Assembly (NCBI GenBank): GCA_027972325.1
Contig: JAPMOS010000332.1
Coordinates: 1 to 27,331 of the forward strand
From: Paratrimastix pyriformis
Taxonomy: Eukaryota > Preaxostyla > Paratrimastigidae
Length of the DNA: 27,331 nucleotides
Reading direction: 5' to 3'
Shown here: positions 1-8,655 of the stretch, piece after piece
Numbering within the stretch: the stretch's first letter is position 1
Layout: each line of letters begins with the position of its first letter
Notes under the pieces: model-generated
What the model was told of the DNA's origin: nothing
Databases searched by the model: none
Seen by the model: only the letters and a program-made list of their open reading frames with translations
Made by a program: the position numbers and the translations under genes

Positions 1-25
1 TCATCATCATCATCATCATCATCAG
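1..25. repeat. (TCA)n microsatellite at window edge
   Basis: About eight TCA triplets open the window and probably continue to the left. The same trinucleotide, on the other strand, forms the long array at 3245-3592, so this repeat type recurs in the locus. Confidence 0.9.
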
Positions 26-29
26 TAGT

Positions 30-38
30 TATAAAAGG
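30..38 (+). promoter_or_regulatory. TATA-box-like element
   Basis: TATAAAAGG followed by a short GC stretch matches a strong eukaryotic TATA box. No ORF starts close by; the next plausible start is at 797, so any link to the 41-codon ORF or the fiber gene is a guess. Confidence 0.35.
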
Positions 39-790
39 CGGGTTCTGGAACATTCGATTTTCACACACAATTTTTCACGCTTGCGTTGATATTTGAGGCA
101 AAAATCGAATTCTTCAGAGCAAAATCTTTTTTCTCATTGAATTTTAAGTAAAACGAGCATTTTATTTTAATCAGCTTTGAATGATTTAAGCATCAATTCT
201 TTCGAGCTACAAACGAAATTAGAGGCAAATATTGAATTCTACAAAGATTTTTCATTTTTTCTATTTTTTGTTCCAGAAATAATTTTTCCATTTTCAAAGA
301 ATCAAACAATTCAATCAGCTTAAGCATCAAACGAATGAGAAATCAATCAGAAACAGCTTCTCTCTTCATTCAAAATAAAATTGTGACAAAAGTGCTTTTC
401 AAAAGTGATCATTAAATAATGCATCAATCTTAAGTAAATAATGCATTCTTTTTGATTGAATCATCGAATATAATTGATTCTAAGAAAATGGAAAAGTATG
501 ACAAAATGATAAAACAATATGAAATTTGATTTCAGCACCGAGCCCTTTAAAGCGAAAATTTCAATAGAGAGAACATGAATTGAAAGAGAAATCAATCAGA
601 TTTACCTTCTATTTCAAAGAGATAAAAAGCAGCGTTTCATCATTTGAGCTCTGAGTGTTTTAAGATGATAATTCAATGAGCAACTGATGATATAATGAGG
701 AATATCTCATCAGAATGCGCACTCATTATAATCACTGAATCAGTAACGGTATTTTAAGAAAAATTATTATCTATAGTTAGTATATAATAA
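39..790. other. AT-rich non-coding leader with degenerate repeats
   Basis: No ORF of note lies here. Two imperfect copies of a block of about 40 bp, starting GAGGCAAA and rich in GAATTC and T-runs, lie at about 95-133 and 222-262. A second motif pair (ATCAG...TTAAGCATCAA) lies at about 170-197 and 313-330. The composition matches the AT-rich viral segments rather than the GC-rich neighbours. It may be the intergenic or terminal part of the fiber-bearing virus relic. Confidence 0.5.
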
Positions 791-796
791 CCACTA

Positions 797-922
797 ATGT
801 CAAGCAAGCAATCTGTTGAGTCTGATATGCCAGTTGTGATCATTCCGAACGATTTCACAGTTAAGAAGCTGTCAATTGAAGCCTTATCTGAATCGTCCAG
901 GAAGCAAGAGAAGAGGCGGTAA
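797..922 (+). CDS. Small 41-residue ORF upstream of fiber fragment
   Basis: An ATG at 797 opens 41 codons, ending with a basic tail (KQEKRR). A TATA-like run (about 775-790) precedes it. It lies in AT-rich DNA just ahead of the fiber fragment on the same strand. I recognise no family. It could be a small viral protein, the start of a longer degraded gene, or chance; codon composition fits the AT-rich viral genes. Confidence 0.35.
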   Translation: MSSKQSVESDMPVVIIPNDFTVKKLSIEALSESSRKQEKRR

Positions 923-923
923 C

Positions 924-1230
924 TTAGCAAGTCCTAAAATTAGCTCACCTGCTTCTTCCGCAAATCTCGGACTTAAAATTGGATTCAATGGCACCTCTGA
1001 TAATTCATGGGGCGCTTACATGTCTGCAACCACTTCATTTGACGGAACTACTGCATGTGTCGGATACGATTTCTCAGGACAAGCACTTCGACTTAGGGCT
1101 TATAACAATGCTAACTGTGGTATACTATTCGAAAACAGTGACAATGTGACTAACTTCTCTGTCAATTCAAACTCTGGCGCATTATTTGTACGTGGTATGG
1201 CTTCTGTTTCCGGTTTTGTATGGACGGGGC
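924..1230 (+). pseudogene. Fiber-like protein fragment (virus relic)
   Basis: The reading frame covering 876-1337 has an AT-rich section to about 1228 rich in Ser, Asn, Thr and Gly. It is alignable by eye to the end of the minus-strand fiber at 14188-14470: both have an NxxWGxY motif, then an acidic/Gly loop, then (I/L)xFENS(D/N)NVxNFSxNSN(S/T)G. This looks like one beta-rich head or shaft module of a tail-fiber or spike. The AT-rich character stops abruptly at about 1229, where GC-rich DNA begins. The fragment is fossil and incomplete; its likely other half lies at 12753-13642. Confidence 0.6.
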
Positions 1231-1244
1231 GTCGACAAGAACCC
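1229..1244. repeat. Left copy of 16-bp target-like repeat
   Basis: GCGTCGACAAGAACCC. The partner at 12753 differs at one base. It contains the palindrome GTCGAC. It marks the change from AT-rich fiber DNA to GC-rich element DNA. Confidence 0.55.
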
Positions 1245-1268
1245 AGAGTGCACAGGGCATTCATGAAC

Positions 1269-1552
1269 TGGGGGGAGGGGGTTGGGGGGGTGGGGGGGGC
1301 TGCGTGGAAGAGAACCGATTTTGGGATCCTCTGTTGAGAAAACTGGTCATGCACGCAATCACAATTTCTCCTCGCTGTACCCCCCCCCCCCCCGACAGGT
1401 TCAGGAGGCCAATTGTGCCGTTGTAATACCGCCCTCCAACTATTCCAATCCCCCACCCCCCTTCCTCGAGCATCCGTGGAAGATCATTTTTGTTTTTGCA
1501 GAAAACCGGACCGGAAAACTGCGGGACGGGGGTGGGGTGGGGTGGGGGGGGG
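1269..1552. repeat. G-run and C-run tracts near left element end
   Basis: G-runs of 4-8 bases at about 1269-1300 and 1525-1552, and a run of about 14 C at 1380-1394, lie within 300 bp of the left junction. The plus strand could form G-quadruplexes in the first and last tract. Homopolymer length is also easily misassembled. Confidence 0.7.
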
Positions 1553-2865
1553 TGTGGTCTGTTCGGCGGGCGGGTGACGCCGACGATCAACAACGGGGAC
1601 CAGAGCGCCTCCCGCAGCAGGAAGCGGGGCATCGAAGGTCTCATCGTAGGGCCGCAGCTTGTTTCGTCCGTAGATCTTGGGCATGCCCAACGGGACCCGA
1701 TCGTCAAAAGCGATGACATACGTCCCGTTCCTCCGGCGTTCCGAGACCATGCCCGCCCAGCAGAACTTGCCCATCCCCGGCCGGCGCCACTTGACGGGCG
1801 GGTTGACCATCACGGCAGTCCCCTCCTCGATGGTCTCTTGTTCCTTGTTGCGGCGCCGCTCAATGTAGCCGTACTCACGGTGTCTGTAGAACGCGACGGC
1901 CTGTTTGATTTGGCGGACCTCCGCGGGCGTCAGGTTGGTGAACTTGGCCGGGAGCGGAGCCATGTCGCCCAGTTGCTGGTACTCTGGGAGATAGAGCGCC
2001 ATCAGCACAACCGGGCGTTGCTGGAAGACCGAGGAGACAGTGGCGGTGTTGTACAGTTGCACGGCGCGCTGCAGGAAGGGCTGCCACGGCAGCTCGCGGT
2101 TGGTGGCCGGAACTGTTCTCATCTTCATTACGCGGTTCTTTAGCTTCTTGACCGCGTTTTCGGCCTTCCCATGAGACTGGGGTAGTACGGCCTCGACCGG
2201 TGGTGCTCGATGTGGACCCCGGGCAGCAGGTTCTTGTTCCTGAACGGGGAACTGACTTGAAAAACCCTCAGAAAAATGGTGACAGACTCGATCCACTCGG
2301 TCACCCGCTGGTTGACGAACTCGGTCCCGTTGTCGGTCACGATCCGGGCGGGAAGCAGGTTGGGCTCGTCGCTGGTGAAAACCCGATCGAGAAGGCCAAC
2401 CACCTCCTCCCCGGTGGCCTTCATCTCGTGCGTCGTCGCTGCCCACATGTAGCTCGAGAAGTGGTCGACGAGCACGCAGAACCCGCGCGGCCTCGGGCAG
2501 TTGATCTCGAAGCCGCCACAATCGAGTTCGACCACCTCGAGGGGCCGGTTGACCACCAAGGCGTGGTACTTGGGATGCTCGTAGGTGGGTCGAACGGTCT
2601 GGCACTGGCCACAGGTCCCGATGATATCCCGCGCAATTTGATCGATGCCTTGGATGTAGTAGAGGCCTTTCGTGTAGGCAATCAGAGCATCTCGGTTGAG
2701 GTGCCCTTGCTCGACATGCAAGCGACGCACCAAGCTCACTCGGCGTGCAAGCGGGTAGACGACGGGCAACCAGACGGTCCGGTCGCGGATCTCGTGGTCG
2801 TAGCGGAGCCGCTGCAGAGCTCCTCCGACCACGCGGTAAAACCCTTCACGGGCATGTTTTGGCAG
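1484..2865 (-). CDS. Retroviral-type integrase (rve/DDE) of the 11.5-kb element
   Basis: Minus strand. The N-terminal part (about 2865-2600) has an HxxxGH...CxxC zinc-binding pattern (EQGHLN ... CGQCQ) typical of the H2C2 integrase domain. The core follows: an Asp in VELDCGGF, an Asp in IVTDNGTEF, then PYYP near 2190 and a Glu in SHGKAENAVKKLK near 2160, i.e. a D-D-E catalytic set. The C-terminal part has a small barrel-like section (GTAVMVNPPVKWRR, about 1800) as in Ty3 and Polinton integrases. The product would cut and join element ends into host DNA. The frame changes near 2.26 kb, at a short intron-like segment. It is the leftmost gene, as expected for an element-end integrase. Ty3-like against Polinton-like origin cannot be settled by eye. 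Confidence 0.8.
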
Positions 2866-3243
2866 TTAAAACGATAACTGCGGGTTCCTTCGGGGACTGG
2901 AGAAGGAGACAAATTTTGCTTTGAACTGAAAAACAACAACAGACGATCCATCCCGGAAAGGAGCGCGTGAATCCCACGCGCAGTCCTGGTCGTAACTACC
3001 CCAAGCAGCATCATCGTCGACCTCGACTGCGACATCATCAATCATGGGGTCAATCTCGTCGGCGGCTTCAATCTCGTCGGCGACTGGGGGCATGTCTCCA
3101 ACTTCCTCATCATCCGCCAGCTCAGGCTCCACGTAAAATTCCTCCTCTTCTGGTGGAGGCGGAATAACGTCAACAAGTTCGTCTTCAATTCGCTCCATGG
3201 CGCGACAATTGTGGCTCTCACCCCGGGCATCTTCTGCCAACAA
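2866..3243 (-). CDS. Acidic ORF between integrase and GAT array
   Basis: This minus-strand frame is very rich in Glu, Asp and Pro (for example PPPPEEEEF and VAVEVDDDAAWG), with no recognisable fold. It directly follows the GAT array in the minus direction, and the array is open in the same frame. It could be an acidic linker or N-terminal exon of the integrase gene, an independent protein, or a chance ORF of biased composition. Its base usage is like the integrase, which favours real coding. Confidence 0.4.
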   Translation of the reverse strand: MLAEDARGESHNCRAMERIEDELVDVIPPPPEEEEFYVEPELADDEEVGDMPPVADEIEAADEIDPMIDDVAVEVDDDAAWGSYDQDCAWDSRAPFRDGSSVVVFQFKAKFVSFSSPRRNPQLSF

Positions 3244-3244
3244 C

Positions 3245-3592
<348 letters not shown>

Positions 3593-3709
3593 CATTTTCC
3601 ACACCACAGACAGCCCAGTGATACTGCAAGCGGTAATCACCACTCTTTTCAGAAAGAGAAGATCGAGGGACAAAAGAACAACAAAATGGACGAGTCGGGA
3701 GAACGGAAA

Positions 3710-4321
3710 TTATTTGCTGGAAGATTTCACGAGGCATTCCCAATGGCACGGAAGGTACTGCCTGCCCGTGTAGGTCCGATACTTCTGGCACTGAATCGCC
3801 CAGTCGTAGGTCGGCCGGTCGGCCTCGGAGAGAGCCAGATATTCCTTCTCACAGGACGCAAAAGCCCTTGCGAAAGCAGGGCCGAACTTCGAATGGCGAA
3901 GTTGAGCACGGTCCCGCAGCACAGCTTGAGCATATCTGGGGAAGGCGCGTTCCCAAAGGACAAGTTCTTCCAAGCTGAATGGACCCTCAATCGGGGTATG
4001 CAGCCCCACGGCTTGTTCGTCCTCCAGGTTCTGAGCAATGGCCAGGGCCCGCGCAGAAAGATTGCGGTACACCGCGGTCACATTGCTGCACGTGCCTTCA
4101 GTCAGCACACGAATGGAGCTGGTAAAGACACCGATCAGGCGATTCAGGACCTTGTGAAGCTCGACACAGATGCCGCTGTCGAGGTGGTATTCCGAGAAGC
4201 TCTGCAGAAAGCACACCGGAACGGTGATGCCCCGGTTCAAATGGCGCTTAGGGGAAACCAAATGGCGAGCAATTCGGGGAAGATCTGCTCGTAAAATGCC
4301 TGTCGGCTCAGTGAAACGCAT
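3710..4321 (-). CDS. Unknown helical ORF, 203 codons
   Basis: I do not recognise this protein. The minus-strand frame reads as mixed-composition, mostly helical sequence with several Cys, and aromatic-rich charged segments toward the end (FSLEELVLWERAFPRYAQ, RPTYDWAIQCQKYRTY). Composition is balanced, unlike its Pro-rich neighbour, which argues for a true folded protein. It overlaps the end of the 4308-5552 ORF by 14 bp in another frame and points toward the integrase, so the left arm reads as one leftward gene block. Signal peptide and membrane segments are not evident. Confidence 0.5.
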   Translation of the reverse strand: MRFTEPTGILRADLPRIARHLVSPKRHLNRGITVPVCFLQSFSEYHLDSGICVELHKVLNRLIGVFTSSIRVLTEGTCSNVTAVYRNLSARALAIAQNLEDEQAVGLHTPIEGPFSLEELVLWERAFPRYAQAVLRDRAQLRHSKFGPAFARAFASCEKEYLALSEADRPTYDWAIQCQKYRTYTGRQYLPCHWECLVKSSSK

Positions 4322-5552
4322 TCCTTTGACTTTGGGAGAAACACCGAATAGTGCAGTGCAACACTAATGAGACAACTCTTGTCAGAAGGGAGATGGGAAC
4401 AAGAAGGGAACAGACGGAGACGGAGGGCGCCGCAGGGTTGTTGGCGGTGAAAGACTGCAGTCGAAGCTGGAGCGCCAGGCGGGGTCGAAGGGACTGGAGG
4501 AGGCCGGGCGAGGGAACCAACGGCTTGACGCGGGGGAACAGAAGAGGGCGAAGCGCCAATGGGAAGACGCGGGCGGGAGCGGCTGCTTGAGGAGATGTGA
4601 CGGTCGAGGTCGGGTTCTGCCTGGGTTCAGTCTTGGAGTCGGTTGCTGTTTTGGAGGGGAAGGAGCCCGTTGGGTTATAGGAGTTCTTGGGCGGGACTTC
4701 ACCTGGGCCTGTGGCCGGGGCGGGGGTAGGTTGGGCTGGGGCTTGGGCAGGGGCAGGGCCAGGGGCAGGGGCAGGGGCTGGGGCTGCTGCTGGGGCTGCT
4801 CGAGGGGGCTTCGCCTGGGGGCTGGGGCATCTGGGGGGCTTGGGGGCTGGGGCTGAGTGTGAGACGGGGACTGGGACTGGAGCTGGAGCTGCTGGGAGCT
4901 GGGGCTGGGGCTGCATCTGGGGGCTCGGGGGGGGCTGGGGCATCTGGGGGGCTGGGGCATCTGGGGGCTGGGGCATCTGGGGGCTGGGGGGACGGGGACT
5001 GGAGACGGAGGGGCTCTGGGGCTGGGGCTGGGGCTGGTTGAGAGGGGACTGGAACTCGGACTGGGGCTGGGGCTGATCTTGAGGCATGTGCTCGTGCTCT
5101 GGGTCTTGCTGGAGCTCGTGATGGTGTTCGTGCTGCTGGTGATCGGGCTGGGGCTCGTGCAGGGACTCGTTCAGGGACTCGAGTTTGGATGCGAGCAGGG
5201 GCTCGCGCAGATCGGGCTCCTTCTGGGGAACAGGCTCGGGCTGGGGCTGCTCGGAGACATCGGTTGGCTGTTCTGCGACGTCTTCATGCTCGTCTTGCTC
5301 TTCCCCTTGCTCATCTGCTTCATTCTGCCCGGCTGGTGCTACATCCGGTTCGTTAATGGCAGGGCATGGAGAGGACGGACAGAGAGAATCGTCCACGAAC
5401 TCGTCAACAGGGCCTTGGTCGGAATCCGAACGTGAACGTTTCTGTCGATCGGTCTCACAGCCACCCGAAGCCAGTCGACGACGGGAAGGGACGTAGTAGC
5501 CGGGAAGGTAGCGTCTCCCGCTGCGGGTGACGAGAAGAGGTTGCTTCGGCAT
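4308..5552 (-). CDS. Pro/Gln-rich low-complexity protein, 414 codons
   Basis: Start ATG at 5552 on minus. The first 45 residues are basic and folded-looking (TRSGRRYLPGYYVPSRRRL), followed by an acidic Glu/Asp/Gln section and then about 200 residues of PQPQ, PAPAPAP and PSPQMPQPP repeats. The end of the frame (below about 4500) changes character and may be non-coding. The function is unknown. Disordered Pro/Gln proteins near an element promoter could be structural or regulatory, but nothing here proves it. It is the first gene of the leftward arm, 1.55 kb from the divergent plus-strand arm. Confidence 0.5.
   Translation of the reverse strand: MPKQPLLVTRSGRRYLPGYYVPSRRRLASGGCETDRQKRSRSDSDQGPVDEFVDDSLCPSSPCPAINEPDVAPAGQNEADEQGEEQDEHEDVAEQPTDVSEQPQPEPVPQKEPDLREPLLASKLESLNESLHEPQPDHQQHEHHHELQQDPEHEHMPQDQPQPQSEFQSPLNQPQPQPQSPSVSSPRPPSPQMPQPPDAPAPQMPQPPPSPQMQPQPQLPAAPAPVPVPVSHSAPAPKPPRCPSPQAKPPRAAPAAAPAPAPAPGPAPAQAPAQPTPAPATGPGEVPPKNSYNPTGSFPSKTATDSKTEPRQNPTSTVTSPQAAAPARVFPLALRPLLFPRVKPLVPSPGLLQSLRPRLALQLRLQSFTANNPAAPSVSVCSLLVPISLLTRVVSLVLHCTIRCFSQSQRNAFH
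4690..5065. repeat. GGCTGGGGC / CATCTGGGGG minisatellite
   Basis: Short G-rich units (GGCTGGGG, GGGGCAGGGGC, GGGGCATCTGGGGGCTGG) repeat irregularly. On the minus strand they encode the Pro/Gln/Ala repeats of the ORF above. The open plus-strand Gly/Trp-rich frames here are its shadow. Confidence 0.85.
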
Positions 5553-5567
5553 TTTTGGCGGGAAAAA
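5552..5567. promoter_or_regulatory. E2F-like palindromic motif at the leftward start codon
   Basis: TTTTTGGCGGGAAAAA covers the canonical E2F/DP core TTTGGCGGGAAA. Its last base overlaps the ATG of the minus-strand ORF. It may be chance, but the site sits at the head of the leftward arm, where a cell-cycle-linked promoter element would be plausible. Confidence 0.3.
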
Positions 5568-5568
5568 G

Positions 5569-7093
5569 TGTGGACCTTACCCGGGTGATATCCACTGTTA
5601 GCTGTGGGCCTGTTTGTGCAGACAGTCAGAGATCGCGTCTGGTTGCTTGGGGGATCATTCCACATACATATGTATGTGGAAAGGGTGAGAAGCGAGAAAA
5701 GGCAAATCGTCAGGAATGACGACTGGTTGCGTGAGGAGACCATTTCGTAAGGCATTTCGCGTGATTTGGGGTTACCTCGGGCGGGTCCGTTTCCATACAT
5801 ATGTATGTGAAAAGGGGGGGAGAGAAAACGAATCAAGGCAAATAGTCTCTGCTCAAGTGGCTAAATCACTCGAGAAAATCAATCGGAGAGAGTTCTTTGT
5901 TCTGTTGAAGCTCACGCGAGCCTTGCGCAAAGGAAGAAACGGAAGAGCGGTGGGTAATAGAGTCTGTCCCTTTTTGTTAAGCTTCGTCAGTCTGTCAAAT
6001 GGGTTTGGTGCGGGAAGGAAGGAAAACGGTTTTGGACACGATAATTCAATCTTGATAGAGGAGTCTGGAGGTTTGGACTTCGGGGAGGCACTTCGAGGGT
6101 CAGGGTCCACATACATATGTATGTCGAAAGGGGCAGAAAACGGAAAAGGGCAGAGAGTCAAGGATCGCGTGTGGTTGCATCTGTGGGCTATTCGGACGGG
6201 TATTCGTGGTCATTGGGGTTGAGCGGAGGCACTTCGGAGGGTCAGGGTCCACATACATGTGTATGTCGAAAGGGGCAGAAACGGAAAAGGGCAGAGAGTC
6301 AGGATCGCGTGTGGTTGCTTCTGTGGGCTATTCGGACGGGTATTCGTGGTCATTGGGGTTGAGCGGAGGCACTTCGGAGGGTCAGGGTCCACATACATGT
6401 ATGTCGAAAGGGGCAGAAAACGGAAAAGGGCAGAGAGTCAAGGATCGCGTGTGGTTGCTTCTGTGGGCTATTCGGACGGGTATTCGTGGTCATTGGGGTT
6501 GAGCGGAGGCACTTCGGGAGGGTCAGGGTCCACATACATATGTATGTCGAAAGGGGCAGAAAACGGAAAAGGGCAGAGAGTCAGGGATCGCGTGTGGTTG
6601 CTTCTGTGGGCTATTCGGACGGGTATTCGTGGTCATTGGGGTTGAGCGGAGGCACTTCGGGAGGGTCAGGGTCCACATACATATGTATGTCGAAAGGGGC
6701 AGAAAACGCAAAAGGGCAGAGAGTCAAGGATCGCGTGTGGTTGCTTCTGTGGGCTATTCGGACGGGTATTCGTGGTCCTTGGGGTTGAGCGGAGGCACTT
6801 CGGAGGGTCAGGTCCACATACATATGTATGTCGAAAGGACAGAAAACGCAAAGGGCAGAGAGTCATTGGGGTTGAGCGGAGGCACTTCGGGAGGGTCCAC
6901 GTATGTCGAAAGGGACAGAAAACAAACAAGGGGATCGCGTCTGGTTGCTCCTAGGGGCTATGCGGAAAGTCTTTCGTGAGAAGTGGGGTTGAGGGGAGGC
7001 ACAGCGGGGGGGCGACTTTCGACATGCATGTGCAGAAAACGAAAGGTCCTAAATTTGAAAATGTCGACCTTACCCTGGTGTGTGAACACTATT
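5569..7093. promoter_or_regulatory. Divergent intergenic control region
   Basis: The gap between the leftward start (5552) and the rightward start (7107) holds no gene. Similar words lie at its two edges in the same orientation: GTGGACCTTACCCGGGTG (5569) and GTCGACCTTACCCTGGTG (7063), each followed by an AC-rich stretch. Between them lies the 141-bp satellite. The layout suggests a bidirectional promoter or replication/segregation region. Confidence 0.45.
5660..6990. repeat. 141-bp tandem repeat carrying a 16-bp palindrome
   Basis: Copies begin with CCACATACAT at 6107, 6249, 6389, 6530, 6673 and 6813 (spacing 140-143 bp), with a shortened copy at 6897 and degenerate relatives at 5660 and 5793. 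Most carry the perfect palindrome ACATACATATGTATGT; the copies at 6249 and 6389 have slightly altered forms. Unit bodies are highly alike (GGATCGCGTGTGGTTGC, TATTCGGACGGGTATTCG), so the array is young or homogenised. The unit is close to 47 codons, which makes long spurious ORFs. Confidence 0.95.
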
Positions 7094-7106
7094 TCCCGCA
7101 GTCAAG

Positions 7107-7517
7107 ATGTTCGCAGACGTTGACTACAGCCAGTTCGATTCGGTGCAAGAGGCCGTGGCCTACCTGAACCGGAGGATCAGGGAGACTCCTCCCACCGATG
7201 AGCCCATTCACCAGATCCTCAACCGGTCTGCATTCTTGATTCTTCTGATCCTCATCTTTTTTCTCGTCTCAGCTTTCATCGCCATATCGATGAAAAACTG
7301 GGGCTGGCCGGAGCCATGCCCCTCACGGTGCAGCTCCAGATTATTGAGCACGAGGTCGACGTCATCACCGCGCCCTCGACCCCCGGGGCCGACGACTACC
7401 ACCAGAACCCGAATGATCCTTTCGCCGACTCGGGGACCCTCTCTGAGGAGGGATCGCCCAGCAGCCCGTCCAGGTTTGCCGCACCTGTCCGCTCCCGCCC
7501 TCACTTCCGCTGACTAG
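7107..7517 (+). CDS. First ORF of the rightward arm, unknown
   Basis: The ATG at 7107 follows the 7063 motif closely. The first 40 residues are a plausible folded start (FADVDYSQFDSVQEAVAYLN). The next stretch looks like a membrane helix (FLILLILIFFLVSAF), but it coincides with a 47-nt GTCTGC...TCAG segment that resembles an intron, so a membrane role is doubtful. The distal part is Pro/Arg/Ser-rich in this frame; a neighbouring frame from 7316 looks more protein-like (QIIEHEVDVITAPSTPG). I know no family. Confidence 0.5.
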   Translation: MFADVDYSQFDSVQEAVAYLNRRIRETPPTDEPIHQILNRSAFLILLILIFFLVSAFIAISMKNWGWPEPCPSRCSSRLLSTRSTSSPRPRPPGPTTTTRTRMILSPTRGPSLRRDRPAARPGLPHLSAPALTSAD

Positions 7518-7536
7518 CACCCGACCGACGGCATCC

Positions 7537-7831
7537 GTGGGAGGCGTTCCCGCTGCCCCGGGGATGCCAGGCCCGCGGAGGCCTTCCACCCCGTTGGATG
7601 AGCATGGTTTGCCAGTGGAGCACAAGGCCCCTGCTGCAGCACCCATCCCCGCCGCCCCCACCGTCCCCGCCGCCCCCGCCGCCGCAGCTGCGGCCGCCGC
7701 CTTGCCCGCGCCGCCCGCGCCGCCGCGCATGCCGCCCCGCCACCGCCCCCGCCACCGCCCCCGCCACCGCCCCGGCCACCGCCCCGGCCACCGCCCCCAC
7801 CGCAGCCGCCCCCATCAAGTCTGGACCCTGA
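7537..7831 (+). CDS. Ala/Pro/His low-complexity coding stretch
   Basis: GC-rich DNA encodes Ala-Pro runs, and CACCGCCCCCGCC-type units at about 7738-7800 form a small minisatellite. It lies between the first ORF and the Lys/Glu-rich ORF on the same strand and may be a disordered part of one multi-exon gene. An intron-like GTCTGG...TTTAG segment follows at about 7.84 kb. Confidence 0.35.
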
Positions 7832-7852
7832 GTCGACTTTGTTTTTTCACTC

Positions 7853-8296
7853 ATGCATTCTGTATTTAGGATCCTCGACGACGACGTTCCCAGTCCCCCC
7901 AAGCCCATCGCCACGAGGAAGGAGCCCAAGAAGGAGCCCAAGAAGGCCCCCGTCAAGGAGGAGGTGCCCAAGAAGGTACCTGGCCCGGCCCCGCCGCCCC
8001 GCCGCAAGGCAAAACTGCAACGGCCTGAGCCTGAGTCGGGCGAGGCCGAGGCCGAGGCCGATCAGGACGAGGCCCAGCGGGAGAAGAAGCGGCCCGAGAA
8101 GAAGCACGCCCACGGCGACGAGATCGAGGTCTCCTCTGACGACGACGAGGCCAAGGCCAAGATCAAGCGGCACCGCCAGGCCACCGAGGAGCCCGCCCCC
8201 GGCGGTGACCAGGGTCAACTGACAGGCCCGAGCCGCAAGCTCCTAGAGTCCGTATACTTCCTCGTTGGCTATATCCTCCAAACAGCACGCAAGTAA
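7853..8296 (+). CDS. Lys/Glu/Pro-rich basic-acidic protein
   Basis: The frame is open from 7853, but the real coding start may be about 7870, after an intron-like segment. It carries EPKKEPKKAPVKEEVPKK, then an acidic patch (EIEVSSDDDEAKAK) and a short hydrophobic tail (LLESVYFLVGYIL). Such charged disordered proteins occur as DNA-binding core or histone-like proteins in viruses and as nuclear proteins in hosts; I cannot choose. A possible nuclear localisation is inferred from the Lys clusters only. Confidence 0.45.
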   Translation: MHSVFRILDDDVPSPPKPIATRKEPKKEPKKAPVKEEVPKKVPGPAPPPRRKAKLQRPEPESGEAEAEADQDEAQREKKRPEKKHAHGDEIEVSSDDDEAKAKIKRHRQATEEPAPGGDQGQLTGPSRKLLESVYFLVGYILQTARK

Positions 8297-8655
8297 ATGT
8301 TTCTTTGTTTCTTTGTTGTTTTTGTTTCTTTCTTGAGAATATGCGATGATCCTCACTCTCTGTCTTTCTCGCATCGGGTCATAGGGATGGGGCCGGCCTG
8401 CTGGACGTCGTACTGTCTCAAACACCCTGTCAACGAGCCCAACTCCCCCTGGCCCTGATCGACCCCTGCCCCAATCCGGCCCGGCCGCTTTCATGCGACC
8501 GCATGAAAGCAATCTTCGGGTATTTCCAGCAGTTTGGCTGGGCCGCCTTGTTTTCTCTCAGTGTCCAAAAGGCGGCAGCTGGTGAGCGTTTCGAGGTTGT
8601 TGATGGCTCCCATCGGTCTGTCGGCACTTGGTTGTGAATTCCTCCCTTCATTCGT
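8297..8655. other. Gap between rightward ORFs
   Basis: Pyrimidine-rich DNA (TTTCTTTGTTT repeats at 8300-8335) follows the Lys/Glu-rich ORF. A TCTCAG|TGTCC acceptor-like site (about 8561) and a GTGAGC donor-like site (about 8581) could bound a small exon, but I cannot support it further. No other feature is seen. Confidence 0.4.

Noticed and set aside
4351-5496. Plus-strand Gly/Trp-rich ORFs
   Set aside because: They are the complement of the Pro/Gln minisatellite of the minus-strand ORF.
5716-6979. Many overlapping ORFs of 60-168 codons on both strands
   Set aside because: The 141-bp satellite unit is close to 47 codons, so any open frame repeats; no protein-like constraint is visible.
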